A stretch of DNA of 45,793 nt, from NCBI GenBank assembly GCA_003222055.1, contig QHUT01000065.1, positions 1-45,793 of the forward strand, read 5' to 3'. Both the position numbers and the translations under genes were made by a program. Shown in pieces: positions 1 through 8,920 of this stretch. The stretch comes from Gemmatimonadota bacterium (GTDB lineage Bacteria > Gemmatimonadota > Gemmatimonadetes > Gemmatimonadales > GWC2-71-9). Every line of letters begins with the position of its first letter. Position 1 is the stretch's first letter. The notes under the pieces are model-generated. The model was not told the origin of the DNA. It did no database searches and saw nothing but the letters and a program-made list of their open reading frames with translations.

Positions 1-867
1 ATCGGCGCCGGGGACATCGGTGAGTGCACCTGGGGTTGGCCGCAGAAGACGGCCGCTCTGATCGACACCATTCCAAATAGCACCGTGTTCACGCTCGGCG
101 ACAACGCGTATCCGTACGGGCGGGACGTCGATTATGCGGGCTGCTACCAATCGACGTGGGGTCGCTTCAAGAAGCGCACCCACCCCGCGCCCGGCAATCA
201 CGACTATCAAGAGCATCTGCCCACCACTCCTTCGATCGTAGACACGACTGCCGACGGGTACTTCGGCTACTACGGTGTCGCCGCGGGTAACGGACCCGTC
301 GGGAACTACAGTTATGATTTGGGAGCCTGGCACATCGTGGTGTTGAATTCGAGCTTCGAGGAGAAGGTGGTGCTCGGTCGAGTGCTCGACACCACGGCCC
401 AGTTGGCATGGCTCGATGCCGACCTCGCCGCCCACCCCACTCCGTGTACGCTCGCGATATGGCACCACCCCCGTTTCAGCTCCGGTGTGGTGCACGGCAG
501 CGATGCGCGATTGACGTCGTTTTGGCAGCACCTGTACAACGCGGGAGCGGACGTGGTTCTCGCAGGCCACGAGCACAACTACGAGCGGTTCGCCCCCCAG
601 ACCGCGGACGGCACGGCCGACCCGGCCCGGGGAATCCGGGAATTCGTCGTCGGCACGGGCGGCGGAGGCTACGACACGCTCGACACGTCGAAGGTCACTC
701 ATGTCGGGAATAGCGAGGCCGGAAGCGTCGATCACGGCGTGCTCAAGCTCACGTTGATGGACGCCTCGTACCACTGGGAGTTCATTCCCGTCGGCTACAC
801 GCTCGCGGTCAATCAGACACCCCCCGAGTACAGCCACACCGACTCGGGCACCGGGTCATGTCACTGA
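1..867 (+). CDS. Secreted metallophosphoesterase (purple acid phosphatase-like), 5' end missing
   Basis: The reading frame is open from base 1, so the start and any signal peptide lie outside the window; 288 residues are visible. Calcineurin-type metal-binding blocks are present in order: GDNAYPYG, PGNHDY, WHHPRFSSG and GHEHNYER. These match the two-metal phosphoesterase fold, closest in style to purple acid phosphatase-like or extracellular metallophosphatases. The C-terminus (VGTGGGGY, then a beta-rich tail ending SCH) is typical of the end of such domains. The likely role is hydrolysis of phosphate esters outside the cytoplasm; the substrate cannot be told. The stop at 865-867 overlaps the next gene's start, so it may be co-transcribed with the polysaccharide genes, although its own function need not be linked to them. 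Confidence 0.88.
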   Translation: MGAGDIGECTWGWPQKTAALIDTIPNSTVFTLGDNAYPYGRDVDYAGCYQSTWGRFKKRTHPAPGNHDYQEHLPTTPSIVDTTADGYFGYYGVAAGNGPVGNYSYDLGAWHIVVLNSSFEEKVVLGRVLDTTAQLAWLDADLAAHPTPCTLAIWHHPRFSSGVVHGSDARLTSFWQHLYNAGADVVLAGHEHNYERFAPQTADGTADPARGIREFVVGTGGGGYDTLDTSKVTHVGNSEAGSVDHGVLKLTLMDASYHWEFIPVGYTLAVNQTPPEYSHTDSGTGSCH

Positions 868-2036
868 TGAGCACGACCTACCAGGCCACCGCCCCCCCGC
901 CGGTCGACGGCGCCGCGACCGCCACCGTGTGGTCCTCGCCCGCCCGCACCGAGAGCGGATTGGCGCGCGTCCGCGAGGCAACGCCGCCCGAGCTGGGCGA
1001 CTGGGACGACCTGATCGCGCGGTTCTGGAACCATCGCGTGACTCATCGGCGCAGCTGGATCGAGTCGTTGGCGGACGCGGGGTGCGGGGAGCCGCTCTAT
1101 CTCGTGTGGGAAAAGAGCGGTGAGGTGGTAGGCTGCATGCCCGGCCTCCTCGCGCGCGTCGGGCTGTGGCGCGGCTTCGGCTCGCCCTTGCCGGGCTGGC
1201 AGACGGTGAGCCTGGGGCCCGTGTGGGACCGGCGCCGCATATCGGCCCGCGAGCTCGTCGGCCTGCTGGTGCCCTATCTCGAGCTGGTGCACCGCGTGAG
1301 CTATCTCGAGCTGATGACGCCCGATCTGGCGCCGGCCGTGATGCGCGCGCTCGGATTCCGCGGCGAGCCGGCGCCCACCTTTCGCGCGCCGCTCTATCCC
1401 GAGGACGAGATGCGCACCTTCCGCGGCCTCAAGGACAGCGCCCGTCGCAACGTGCGGCGCGCCGAGCGGCTCGGCCTCGTCGTCCGGTTCGAGCAGGACG
1501 AATCGTTCGTGGACGAGCACTACGACCAGCTGCGCGAGGTGTACCTCCGAGGCGGCAACGCGGTGCCGTTCAGCCGCAGGCGCGTCCAGCAGTGCTTCCG
1601 GCACATGCAGCAGGCGGGTCTCCTGATCGCCGTCTCGGTCCGGATGCCCGACGGCACGTGCATTGCGACCGGCACGTTCTTCATCGACCACCAGGAGTTG
1701 CACCTGTGGATGTGGGCGCACCGTACGCGCTACCGGTGGTATCGCCCCACGGAGGTCATGACCTGGACCGTGATGCAGCGCGCGCTCCGGGCAGGGTGCG
1801 TGACGTTCGACCTGAACGGAGAGGGCGTGTTCAAGGAGAAGTTCGGCGCCGTACCCGACGTGACGAAGCATCGCTGGGTGCTGGGCAACCCGCCCTGGCT
1901 CAGCTCCCTGCGCTTCTGGGCCGAGCGGGGCTATCGGGTGCAGCAGGCCATCCGCGGGCACCTGGCGCGACTGGTGGGAGCCGCGACCCACGGCCTCGCG
2001 GATCGAGAGAGCCAGGATCGCCATGACGACCGCTGA
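858..2036 (+). CDS. FemAB-like GNAT acyltransferase (BioF2-like acetyltransferase family)
   Basis: A 392-residue protein resembling the GNAT/FemAB fold proteins common in exopolysaccharide loci. The central part (about residues 170-330) holds the recognisable pattern: a basic LKDSARRNVRRAERLGL stretch, then the ATGTFFIDHQELHLWMWA strand and a Y-rich turn (RYRWYRPTEVMTW), then FDLNGEGVFKEKFGA near 315-330, which is the usual C-terminal signature. Such enzymes transfer acyl or aminoacyl groups to sugars or peptides in the cytoplasm; the substrate is not deducible. ATG at 858 overlaps the upstream gene by 10 bases, and a second ATG at 867 is equally possible. It is the first gene of the polysaccharide run, and a second gene of this type lies at 19088-20281. 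Confidence 0.78.
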   Translation: MSLMSTTYQATAPPPVDGAATATVWSSPARTESGLARVREATPPELGDWDDLIARFWNHRVTHRRSWIESLADAGCGEPLYLVWEKSGEVVGCMPGLLARVGLWRGFGSPLPGWQTVSLGPVWDRRRISARELVGLLVPYLELVHRVSYLELMTPDLAPAVMRALGFRGEPAPTFRAPLYPEDEMRTFRGLKDSARRNVRRAERLGLVVRFEQDESFVDEHYDQLREVYLRGGNAVPFSRRRVQQCFRHMQQAGLLIAVSVRMPDGTCIATGTFFIDHQELHLWMWAHRTRYRWYRPTEVMTWTVMQRALRAGCVTFDLNGEGVFKEKFGAVPDVTKHRWVLGNPPWLSSLRFWAERGYRVQQAIRGHLARLVGAATHGLADRESQDRHDDR

Positions 2037-3471
2037 GCAACCCCGCGCCACGGTCCGGCAGGCGGCGCCGGCGACGCTCGTCGAGCGGCTCGCCGACGCC
2101 CTGGAGAGCGCCGGCATCGCGTACTGCCAATGGAAAGGTCATTCCAAGCGGAACCGCTGGATGACGGGCGCCGGCGACCTGGATCTGCTGGTGGACGCCG
2201 CCGCGTGGCCTGCCCTGGTCGAGGTGCTCCTGCAGCTCGGCTTCAAGCGCGCCGTCGCGCCGCCCTGGCTGCAGCTCCCGGGCGTGGACAGCTACGTGGC
2301 CTACGACCAGGCGGGTGGCGCGCTGTTCCACGTGCATACGTACCATCGCATCGTCATCGGCCTGCCGTGGCGCACGACGTACGCGGTGCCGCTCGCGGAA
2401 ACGGTGCTCGCCGGCGCGACGCCGAGCTTCGTGGTGCGCGCGCCGGCGCCCGAGCACGAGCTGCTGCTGGTGCTGCTCCAGGCGGCGCAGCGATCCACGG
2501 TGCGGGACATCGTACAGCGGGGCCGCTCGGACTGGATCGCCGCCACGCGGCGGGAGCTGCAGCGGCTGGAGCCGCGCGCCGAGTGGTCCAAGCTGGTCGC
2601 GACCATCGAGCGGGACCTTCCCTCGGTCTCCGTGCGCCTGTTCGAGCGCTGTCTCGACGCGTTCCTGGCCGACGCGTCGCGCTGGCGCACCTGCATGCTG
2701 GCACGCGCGCTCACCTGGGGGCTGCGCCCGTTTGCGCGCCGCCCGGCCCTCGGCGCCACCCCGCGGGCGATCGCGGCGCGCGTCGCGAGTACCATCGGGT
2801 TGCCCGCACCCGTCGAGGGCAAGGGGCTCATAACCGGCGGACGGGTGCTCGCCCTCGTGGGCGGCGATGGCGCGGGCAAGACGACATGCGCCACGGAGCT
2901 GACCGCCTGGCTGGGACGTGAGCTCGCCACCCTGCGCGTGCATCTCGGCCGCCCGCCGCGCTCACTCGCGAGCCTCGCGGCCGGGTGCGCCTTGAAGGTC
3001 GCGCGCTGGCTCCACGCAGGCCTGGCGGCGTATTTCGAGCTGCTGCGCTGCGTGTGTACGGCCCGCGATCGCTATCGGCTGTACCGGCGGGCCTGGCGCT
3101 TCGCCGCGCGCGGCGGCGTCGTGATCGCCGAGCGCTATCCCATCCCCGCGAACTACGCGCTCTGCGGACCGAGCGAGGAGCAGGGCGTCCAGACGGGGCT
3201 CGACACCGGGGTCGCCCGCCTGCTGCGCCGGGTCGAGTGGACGTACTACGAGTGGATGCGACCCCCGGACGCGACGATCGTGCTGCAGCTCGACCCGGAG
3301 CTCGCCGTGAGCCGCAAGACCGACGAGCCGGAGGACTACGTTCGCGAGCGCGCACAGATCGTGTGGAACACCGACTGGGCGGGCGTCGATGGCGTCTACA
3401 TCGTCGACGCCGGGCGAGCGCTTCCGGAGGTGCTGAGTGATCTCAAGTCGCTGGTCTGGTCGCTCATCTGA
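2023..3471 (+). CDS. Fused nucleotidyltransferase-like / thymidylate-kinase-like protein
   Basis: A 482-residue two-domain protein. Residues about 10-265 look like the nucleotidyltransferase family PF14907: a WKG motif followed by GAGDLDLLVD, a typical acidic pair of a nucleotidyltransferase fold, then a helical tail. Residues about 270-482 are a P-loop kinase resembling dTMP kinase, with Walker A GGDGAGKT near 279-286, an ERYP motif, and an LD acidic strand before the lid. This is not housekeeping Tmk: it is longer, fused and sits in a polysaccharide locus. The same two activities recur as separate neighbouring genes at 8921 and 9535. The start overlaps the preceding gene by 14 bases. The substrate is unknown; phosphorylation or nucleotidylation of a sugar or lipid intermediate is only a guess. 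Confidence 0.75.
   Translation: MTTAEQPRATVRQAAPATLVERLADALESAGIAYCQWKGHSKRNRWMTGAGDLDLLVDAAAWPALVEVLLQLGFKRAVAPPWLQLPGVDSYVAYDQAGGALFHVHTYHRIVIGLPWRTTYAVPLAETVLAGATPSFVVRAPAPEHELLLVLLQAAQRSTVRDIVQRGRSDWIAATRRELQRLEPRAEWSKLVATIERDLPSVSVRLFERCLDAFLADASRWRTCMLARALTWGLRPFARRPALGATPRAIAARVASTIGLPAPVEGKGLITGGRVLALVGGDGAGKTTCATELTAWLGRELATLRVHLGRPPRSLASLAAGCALKVARWLHAGLAAYFELLRCVCTARDRYRLYRRAWRFAARGGVVIAERYPIPANYALCGPSEEQGVQTGLDTGVARLLRRVEWTYYEWMRPPDATIVLQLDPELAVSRKTDEPEDYVRERAQIVWNTDWAGVDGVYIVDAGRALPEVLSDLKSLVWSLI
3426..3430 (+). promoter_or_regulatory. Ribosome binding site fixing the GTG start at 3437
   Basis: GGAGG lies inside the end of the upstream gene, 6 bases before GTG 3437. No ATG nearby has comparable spacing, so it decides the start of the P-loop kinase. 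Confidence 0.6.
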
Positions 3472-4168
3472 CGCCGCCGCCCTGACCGCACCGGAGCCCG
3501 GGGTGCGCCCGCTCGTGATCGAGCTGGTCGGACCCGCGGGCGCGGGGAAGAGCACCCTGGCGCGTCAGCTGGGCAATCGCCTCGGCGCGCCCGGTGCCCC
3601 GCTCGGCCTGTGGGGCCTGCCGCTGCCTCGCCTCGCGGCGCACGCCGCCCGCCTGCTGCCGACGTTCTGGGGATTCGTGCGCGACGGGCAGCAGCCCCTG
3701 TGGGCCGAGCAGACCCAGCTCGTCCGTCTCGAGACCCTGAGTGAGCTGGTGGACCGCCGGCGCGCCGCTGGGCGGTCCGTCGTGCTCGACGAGGGACCCG
3801 TGTTCGCGCTCAGCTGGATGGAGGTCTTCTACCCCCGGCGCGAGGGCCCGCGCCGGGCCGCCTGGCGCCGGGGGGTCCTGTCCCGCTGGGCCCGGCTGCT
3901 CGACCTCATCGTCCTGGTCGACGCGCCCGATCCGGTGTTGACCTACCGGCTGCGCACCCGCACCAAGGCGCATCCCTTGAAGCACAGCCCGGACGCGGTG
4001 ATCCATGCGTTCACGGCGCGCTTCCGCACGGCGTTCAACCACGTGGGCGCCGAGCTGCGCGCGGCCTCCGGGCCCCGGCTCGTGACCTTGTACACGGGCG
4101 ACGAGCCGAGCGGTCGCACGACAGAACGGCTGGTCGCCGCCGTGGAGCGGAGCATCGATGTCGAGTGA
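3437..4168 (+). CDS. P-loop kinase-like NTPase of the polysaccharide cluster
   Basis: 243 residues. Walker A is GPAGAGKST near residues 33-41, and a DEGPVF segment near 117 resembles the DE/DR substrate-binding motif of nucleotide- and small-molecule kinases. LLDLIVLVDAP is the following hydrophobic strand, and RLRTRTKAHPL could form the lid. This fits a small-molecule kinase of the thymidylate/adenylylsulfate-kinase superfamily without naming a substrate. The chosen GTG at 3437 overlaps the upstream gene by 35 bases and is preceded by GGAGG at 3426-3430, 6 bases away, which supports that start. It is the second of three kinase-like P-loop proteins in the cluster (2023, 3437, 8921). Confidence 0.7.
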   Translation: MISSRWSGRSSDAAALTAPEPGVRPLVIELVGPAGAGKSTLARQLGNRLGAPGAPLGLWGLPLPRLAAHAARLLPTFWGFVRDGQQPLWAEQTQLVRLETLSELVDRRRAAGRSVVLDEGPVFALSWMEVFYPRREGPRRAAWRRGVLSRWARLLDLIVLVDAPDPVLTYRLRTRTKAHPLKHSPDAVIHAFTARFRTAFNHVGAELRAASGPRLVTLYTGDEPSGRTTERLVAAVERSIDVE

Positions 4169-5735
4169 CGCCGCGGCCCTCCGGACCGAGCGCGCCGGCC
4201 TCGCCGGCCGCGCGTCGCACGCGCCATCGCTCACCGGTCGGGCGTCGCTCAACGCCGTCCAGTCGCTGCTCGACTATGGCGCGAAGCTCGGCGTGGGGCT
4301 CGTCGTCACCCCCATCGTGGTGACCGGGCTCGGGCGCTCGCTGTTCGGCGTGTGGGAGATGCTCAACCGCCTCGTCACGTATATGAGCGCGGCCGACGGC
4401 CGGCCCACCGAAGCGCTGCGCCTCGTCGTGTCGAGCCGCCAGGCCGTGGAAGACGACGCCCTGCAGCGTCGCGCCGTGGGCGCCGCACTGCTCATCTGGG
4501 TGTTGTTCCTGCCGCTCATCGCCGCCGTGGGCGCGATCCTGATCTGGATCGCCCCGACCATCACCCAGGTCGCGCCCGAGCTGCGCGGCGGCGTCCGCGC
4601 CGTGACCGCGCTCCTGCTCCTGAGCTTCTTCGTCACCCTGGTCGCCGGCGTCCCCGAATCGGTGCTGCGCGGCATGAACCTCGGGTATCGGCGTATGGGG
4701 CTGCAGGCGAGCCTGAACGTGCTGGGCGGGCTCCTGACCGTCGTGGCGGTGCGGGCGGGGCTGGGGCTCGTGGGGCTTGGGGGAGCGCAGGTGGGGGTCG
4801 CCACCGTCACCGGCGTGCTCTTCTGGCTGCTCGCCCGGCGCTACATCCACTGGTTCGGCGTGGCGCGGCCGGGACGGGCGGACGTCATGCCGCTCCTGTC
4901 GATGAGCGCGTGGCTCACTGTGGGCGAGGCGGTCGCCAAGCTGCTGCTCGCGTGCGACGTGATCATTCTCGGCTGGGTCGTGTCGCCCGCGGTCGTCACC
5001 ACTTACGTGCTCACCGGCTACGCCGCGCGCACGGCCGTCGGGATCCACGTGTTCGCGGCGGGGGCGGCGATGCCGGGCCTGGGGGGTCTGATCGGTCGCG
5101 GCGAGCAGCACCGGGCTCGCGCCGTGCGGCGTGAGCTCCTGACGCTTACCTGGCTGTTCGCCACCACGGTCGGCGTGACGGTCCTGTGCTGGAACCGCTC
5201 CTTTCTCGGGCTGTGGGTGGGACAGGAGCACTACGGCGGGCCGTGGCTCGACCTGCTCATCGTCCTCGTGGCGGTGCAAACCGTCTTCATCCGCACCGAC
5301 GCCTACGTCATCGACGCGGCGCTGCGGCCCCGCCCTCGAGTGCTCGCGGGCGCGGGTGCGGCGCTCGTGACGATCGCCCTGGCGGTGCCGCTCACCCGCC
5401 TGTTCGGCGCCGTCGGCCTCTGCGTCGGCCTGCTGGGCGGCCGCGCGGTGCAGTCCGCGGCGTACCCGTTGCTCGTGCGGGACTCGCTCGGCAGCCGCGG
5501 CAGGTCCCACTGGGGCGAGCCGGTGCGTCTGGCGGTCGTCACGGCGTTGTTGTTCGCCGCCGCGCTGTTGGTCGGCCCGCGGTTGCGGACGTCGCACTGG
5601 GTCGTGTGGGGCGCCGGCGTGGCGCTCACCGCCGCCCTCGCATTCCTCACCGCGCTGCTCGCGGGGCCGTCGGGCGAGCGGCGTCGGCTGGTGCTGGCGC
5701 GGCTGCGCGCGCTGCGGCCCGCACTGGGGTGGTGA
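4158..5735 (+). CDS. Polysaccharide flippase (Wzx/MATE-like)
   Basis: 525 residues, strongly hydrophobic with about 12-14 membrane segments. It has the typical opening of oligosaccharide flippases (an amphipathic region, then LLDYGAKLGVGLVVTPIVVTGLGRSLFGVWEML) and later paired helices with small residues. It resembles the polysaccharide biosynthesis/MATE-type transporters that move lipid-linked repeat units across the inner membrane. It overlaps the kinase before it by 11 bases and is followed directly by the O-antigen ligase-type gene, the usual Wzx/Wzy pairing. The visible composition matches its neighbours, so nothing suggests recent transfer of this gene alone. Confidence 0.85.
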   Translation: MSSDAAALRTERAGLAGRASHAPSLTGRASLNAVQSLLDYGAKLGVGLVVTPIVVTGLGRSLFGVWEMLNRLVTYMSAADGRPTEALRLVVSSRQAVEDDALQRRAVGAALLIWVLFLPLIAAVGAILIWIAPTITQVAPELRGGVRAVTALLLLSFFVTLVAGVPESVLRGMNLGYRRMGLQASLNVLGGLLTVVAVRAGLGLVGLGGAQVGVATVTGVLFWLLARRYIHWFGVARPGRADVMPLLSMSAWLTVGEAVAKLLLACDVIILGWVVSPAVVTTYVLTGYAARTAVGIHVFAAGAAMPGLGGLIGRGEQHRARAVRRELLTLTWLFATTVGVTVLCWNRSFLGLWVGQEHYGGPWLDLLIVLVAVQTVFIRTDAYVIDAALRPRPRVLAGAGAALVTIALAVPLTRLFGAVGLCVGLLGGRAVQSAAYPLLVRDSLGSRGRSHWGEPVRLAVVTALLFAAALLVGPRLRTSHWVVWGAGVALTAALAFLTALLAGPSGERRRLVLARLRALRPALGW

Positions 5736-5737
5736 CC

Positions 5738-6979
5738 ATGCAGCCCGCGCTGTCGCTTCCGCCCGCTGCACGCCCCGCCCAGCCGCGGCCGCGCGGACCT
5801 CAGCCCGTGGCCGCCACGCGGCCCAGCGTGCAGCCGGTGGTGCGCTGGGCGCTCTATCTCTTCGTCTGCTCGATCCCGTTCGAAATGCCCCAGCGATCGC
5901 TGCCGATCGAGATCCCGACGCTCGTGGGCTGCGTCTTTCTCCTGGCAACGCTCCTCGACCGCCGCGCGGCCTACCGCCGCATCGACGTCCCGCTGGTCGC
6001 CTTCACGGGGTACCTGTGGATGTTTGCGGTCGCCGCGCTCGTCAACCTCTCCCCGCACGAGCCCTACGTCCTGAAGTTCTTCCTTGAGATGCTCCAGGTC
6101 GTGTTGTTGTTCTGGACTGGCGCCAACGTGATGACGGACGAGCCGGTGCGCGTCACCGCGCTGCGGGCGTTCGCCTTCGCCTGTGCGGCACGCGCCGCGC
6201 TCCAGGTCTTCGGGATCGCCCGGAACGAGAAGGCCCTCTGGACGGGGGGCGAGAGGATGTCCGCGCTGGGACAGAACGCCAATCTCAGCGCCCTGATCCT
6301 CTCGTGCGGGTTGCTCGCGGCGCTCGCACTGACGAACCGCCAAGGACGCCGTTGGCCCGCGATGGTGCGCTGGCCGCTGGTCGTCCTGATCGCCGTCGCC
6401 GTCGTGCAAACGGGCTCGCGCGGCGGGTTGCTGGCGCTCAGCGCCGGCCTCCTGACCTTCCTCGGTCGAGAACCGACCCGGTGGGCTCGTCTCCGCAACG
6501 GTGTTGCCGCCCTCACCGCGCTCGGCGTGCTCGGGTTCGCCGCTTACCACTCCGAGGGCATGCGGAACCGCCTGGCTGCCGCGGCCGAGAGCGGCCAGCT
6601 CGCCGGACGGGAGCGCATCTACCCAGCCCTCCTCGTGATGATCCGCGAGCGGCCGTGGCTGGGCTGGGGCCCCGTCGACAACCAAGTAGAGCTGGAGCGG
6701 CGACTGAAGGAGCCGGGGTTCGTCAAGCGTGACGCCCATAATCTCACGCTCGAGCTGCTCACGAGCACCGGCGTGGCTGGCACGATCCCGTTCTTCATCG
6801 GACTCGCTTGGTGCGTCCGATCCGCATGGCGGGCGCGGCTCAGCCCGTCGGGCGTCCTGCCGTTCGGCATGCTCGTCACGATGCTGACGGGCACCATGAG
6901 CGGCACCTGGATCGCGTCCAAGATTCTGTGGCTCGTGCTTGGGCACGCCGACGCGGCCGGGCGCGGGCGAGGAAGCTGA
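5738..6979 (+). CDS. O-antigen ligase / Wzy-type polysaccharide polymerase
   Basis: 413 residues from ATG 5738; an in-frame GTG at 5732 overlaps the upstream stop and is an alternative. The open frame continues upstream into the flippase gene, but that part is only a shadow. Multiple membrane helices are visible, plus the Wzy_C/O-antigen ligase signature: LSALILSCGLLAALAL, then TGSRGG (near residue 226), a periplasmic loop with GRERIYPALLVMIRERPWLGWG, and DAHNLTLELLTSTGV. The conserved basic TGSRGG and GWG-plus-HN motifs are those of enzymes that polymerise or ligate lipid-linked glycans on the periplasmic side. It follows the flippase with 2 bases between, and precedes asparagine synthase by 2 bases. 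Confidence 0.87.
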   Translation: MQPALSLPPAARPAQPRPRGPQPVAATRPSVQPVVRWALYLFVCSIPFEMPQRSLPIEIPTLVGCVFLLATLLDRRAAYRRIDVPLVAFTGYLWMFAVAALVNLSPHEPYVLKFFLEMLQVVLLFWTGANVMTDEPVRVTALRAFAFACAARAALQVFGIARNEKALWTGGERMSALGQNANLSALILSCGLLAALALTNRQGRRWPAMVRWPLVVLIAVAVVQTGSRGGLLALSAGLLTFLGREPTRWARLRNGVAALTALGVLGFAAYHSEGMRNRLAAAAESGQLAGRERIYPALLVMIRERPWLGWGPVDNQVELERRLKEPGFVKRDAHNLTLELLTSTGVAGTIPFFIGLAWCVRSAWRARLSPSGVLPFGMLVTMLTGTMSGTWIASKILWLVLGHADAAGRGRGS

Positions 6980-6981
6980 CC

Positions 6982-8916
6982 ATGTGCGGCCTCGCCGGGC
7001 GGTTTCATCCGCAGGCCCTGGCCCCCGACCCCGGGTGGGCGGGAAGGGCCGACGAGCTGCTGCGCCATCGGGGTCCCGACGGCGCCGGCCGCTCCCGCGA
7101 CGAACGCTGCGAGCTCGTCCACCGGCGTCTGGCGCTCATCGACCTCTCGCCCCGCGGGGCGCAGCCGATGACCAACGAAGACGGGAGCGTCCAGGTCGTC
7201 TACAACGGCGAGATCTACAACCACGGCGACCTGCGCGCCGCCCTGGCGCGCCGGGGGCACGTCTTCAAGAGCAGCTCCGACACGGAAGTCCTCGTCCACC
7301 TCTACGAAGAGGAGGGCGCGAACCTCGTAGGAGCGCTGCGGGGCATCTTCGCCTTTGCGATCTACGACCGGCCCCGGCGCCGGCTGCTCTTGGCCCGCGA
7401 CCGCTACGGCGTGAAGCCCTTGTTCTATGCGGAGCTGGACGGTGAGTGGCTGTTCGCGAGCGAGATCAAAGCGATCCTCGCCCGCCGCGGCTTCGCGCCG
7501 CGGCTCGATCGCCAGGCCTGCTACGATTTCCTCGGCCTGGGCTACATGCCGGAGCCGGCCACGGGGTTCGCGAACGTCCGCGCGCTCCCGCCGGGAAGCG
7601 TCCTCAGCATCGCGCCCGAGGGCGAACGCCTCGAGTCCTACGACAGCGTGGTCGCGGCGCCCCGGCCCGAGCGCCGGCTCGACGACACCGTCGAGGCCCT
7701 CGCCGACCGGCTGCTCAGCGCCGTCCGCCGGCAGTCCGTCGCCGACGTCCCGGTCGCCGCGCTGCTCTCCGGCGGCATCGATTCCTCGCTCGTCGTCGCC
7801 ACGCACGAGCGGGCCGGGCTGGGCCCCACATCCACCTTCAACGTGCGCTTCCCGGACAAGGAGCACGACGAGACCGACGCGGCGCTCGCTGCGGCCACGC
7901 ACTACCGCACCCGGCACCATACCATCGACCTCGCCGACTCGGCGCTCGCTCCCGACGCGCTGTTCGACCTGCTGCGTCACTTCGACCAGCCGTTCGCCGA
8001 CACCAGCCTGGTGCCGATGTACTGGATCTCCCGCGCGGTGCGGCAGCAGGGGATCATCTGCACGCTCTCGGGGGACGGCGGCGACGAAGTGTTCGGAGGA
8101 TATCCGTGCTTCTGGCGCGCCAACCAGCTCATGCGGGCGTCGGCCCTGCCCGCGTGGCTGCGTCATGCCACGCGGCGCACCACCGGCGCCCTGACGCACT
8201 GGACCGAGAACTGGGGCCGGCAGGTGACCAAGGCACTTACGCTCGCCGAAGCCGGTCTCAACGACTCGAGCGTGCTGCTCGCCGGGCTGGCGAACTACTT
8301 GAACGAGGACCAGAAAGCGGAGCTGGTGCAGCCCGAGGCGCGCGACGGACTCGCCCCCGTGTATCGGCTGTTCGACGGCTACGACCCGGCGCCCGCCGGC
8401 GACCTGGAAGAGCTGTCCCGCCGCATGACGGAGACGTGGTTCCGCGTCAGCCTGCCGTCCGACATGCTGAGGAAGGTGGACATGATGAGCATGCGGGCAA
8501 GCATCGAGGTGCGGGTGCCGCTGCTCGACGAGGACGTCGTGGCCCTGGGGCTGAGCCTGCCCCACCGGCTCAAGACCAACGGGCGCTCGGGCAAGCTGGT
8601 GCTCCGCACGCTGGCGCGCCACTGGTTGCCGCGGGAGGTGGCGCGCCACCCGAAGCACGGGTTCTCGATCCCGCTGGACGTGATGGTCGGCCCACAGGTT
8701 CACGCGGCCCTCGACGATGTGTTGCTCTCGCCGCGAGCCCGCAGCCGCTGTGTGGTGGACGATGCGCTGGTGCGCGGCTGGCTCGACGCATTCCGGCACC
8801 CCCGCCCCGATCAGGGGAGCGGGGGCGGCACTATCAGTCGCGGCGGGCTGTATCAGCGGGTGTTCACGCTCCTGGCCCTCGAGCTGTGGCTCGGGGACCA
8901 CCACCTGTCGTGGTGA
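6982..8916 (+). CDS. asnB: Asparagine synthase, glutamine-hydrolysing (first copy)
   Basis: 644 residues. The start at ATG 6982 is fixed by the N-terminal MCGLAGRF, in which Cys2 is the catalytic nucleophile of the class II glutaminase domain, and by GAGGA at 6969-6973. RHRGPDGAG and NGEIYNH are the glutaminase substrate-binding loops. The synthetase half has the PP-loop LLSGGIDSSLV near residue 263 and SGDGGDEVFGGY. These full sets of residues argue for an active glutamine-dependent amidotransferase rather than a degenerate homologue. In polysaccharide loci such copies may supply asparagine or amidate a sugar acid or a peptide attached to the glycan. A second, clearly different copy lies on the minus strand at 20274-22262. 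Confidence 0.93.
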   Translation: MCGLAGRFHPQALAPDPGWAGRADELLRHRGPDGAGRSRDERCELVHRRLALIDLSPRGAQPMTNEDGSVQVVYNGEIYNHGDLRAALARRGHVFKSSSDTEVLVHLYEEEGANLVGALRGIFAFAIYDRPRRRLLLARDRYGVKPLFYAELDGEWLFASEIKAILARRGFAPRLDRQACYDFLGLGYMPEPATGFANVRALPPGSVLSIAPEGERLESYDSVVAAPRPERRLDDTVEALADRLLSAVRRQSVADVPVAALLSGGIDSSLVVATHERAGLGPTSTFNVRFPDKEHDETDAALAAATHYRTRHHTIDLADSALAPDALFDLLRHFDQPFADTSLVPMYWISRAVRQQGIICTLSGDGGDEVFGGYPCFWRANQLMRASALPAWLRHATRRTTGALTHWTENWGRQVTKALTLAEAGLNDSSVLLAGLANYLNEDQKAELVQPEARDGLAPVYRLFDGYDPAPAGDLEELSRRMTETWFRVSLPSDMLRKVDMMSMRASIEVRVPLLDEDVVALGLSLPHRLKTNGRSGKLVLRTLARHWLPREVARHPKHGFSIPLDVMVGPQVHAALDDVLLSPRARSRCVVDDALVRGWLDAFRHPRPDQGSGGGTISRGGLYQRVFTLLALELWLGDHHLSW

Positions 8917-8920
8917 GCCG

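Noticed and set aside
4035-5948. A 637-residue minus-strand open frame opposite the flippase
   Set aside because: Low-complexity R/H/E/P composition with no motif; the plus strand encodes a typical membrane transporter.
8717-8920. An upstream extension of the thymidylate-kinase-like protein
   Set aside because: It overlaps the C-terminus of asparagine synthase in another frame; the kinase fold begins at ATG 8921.
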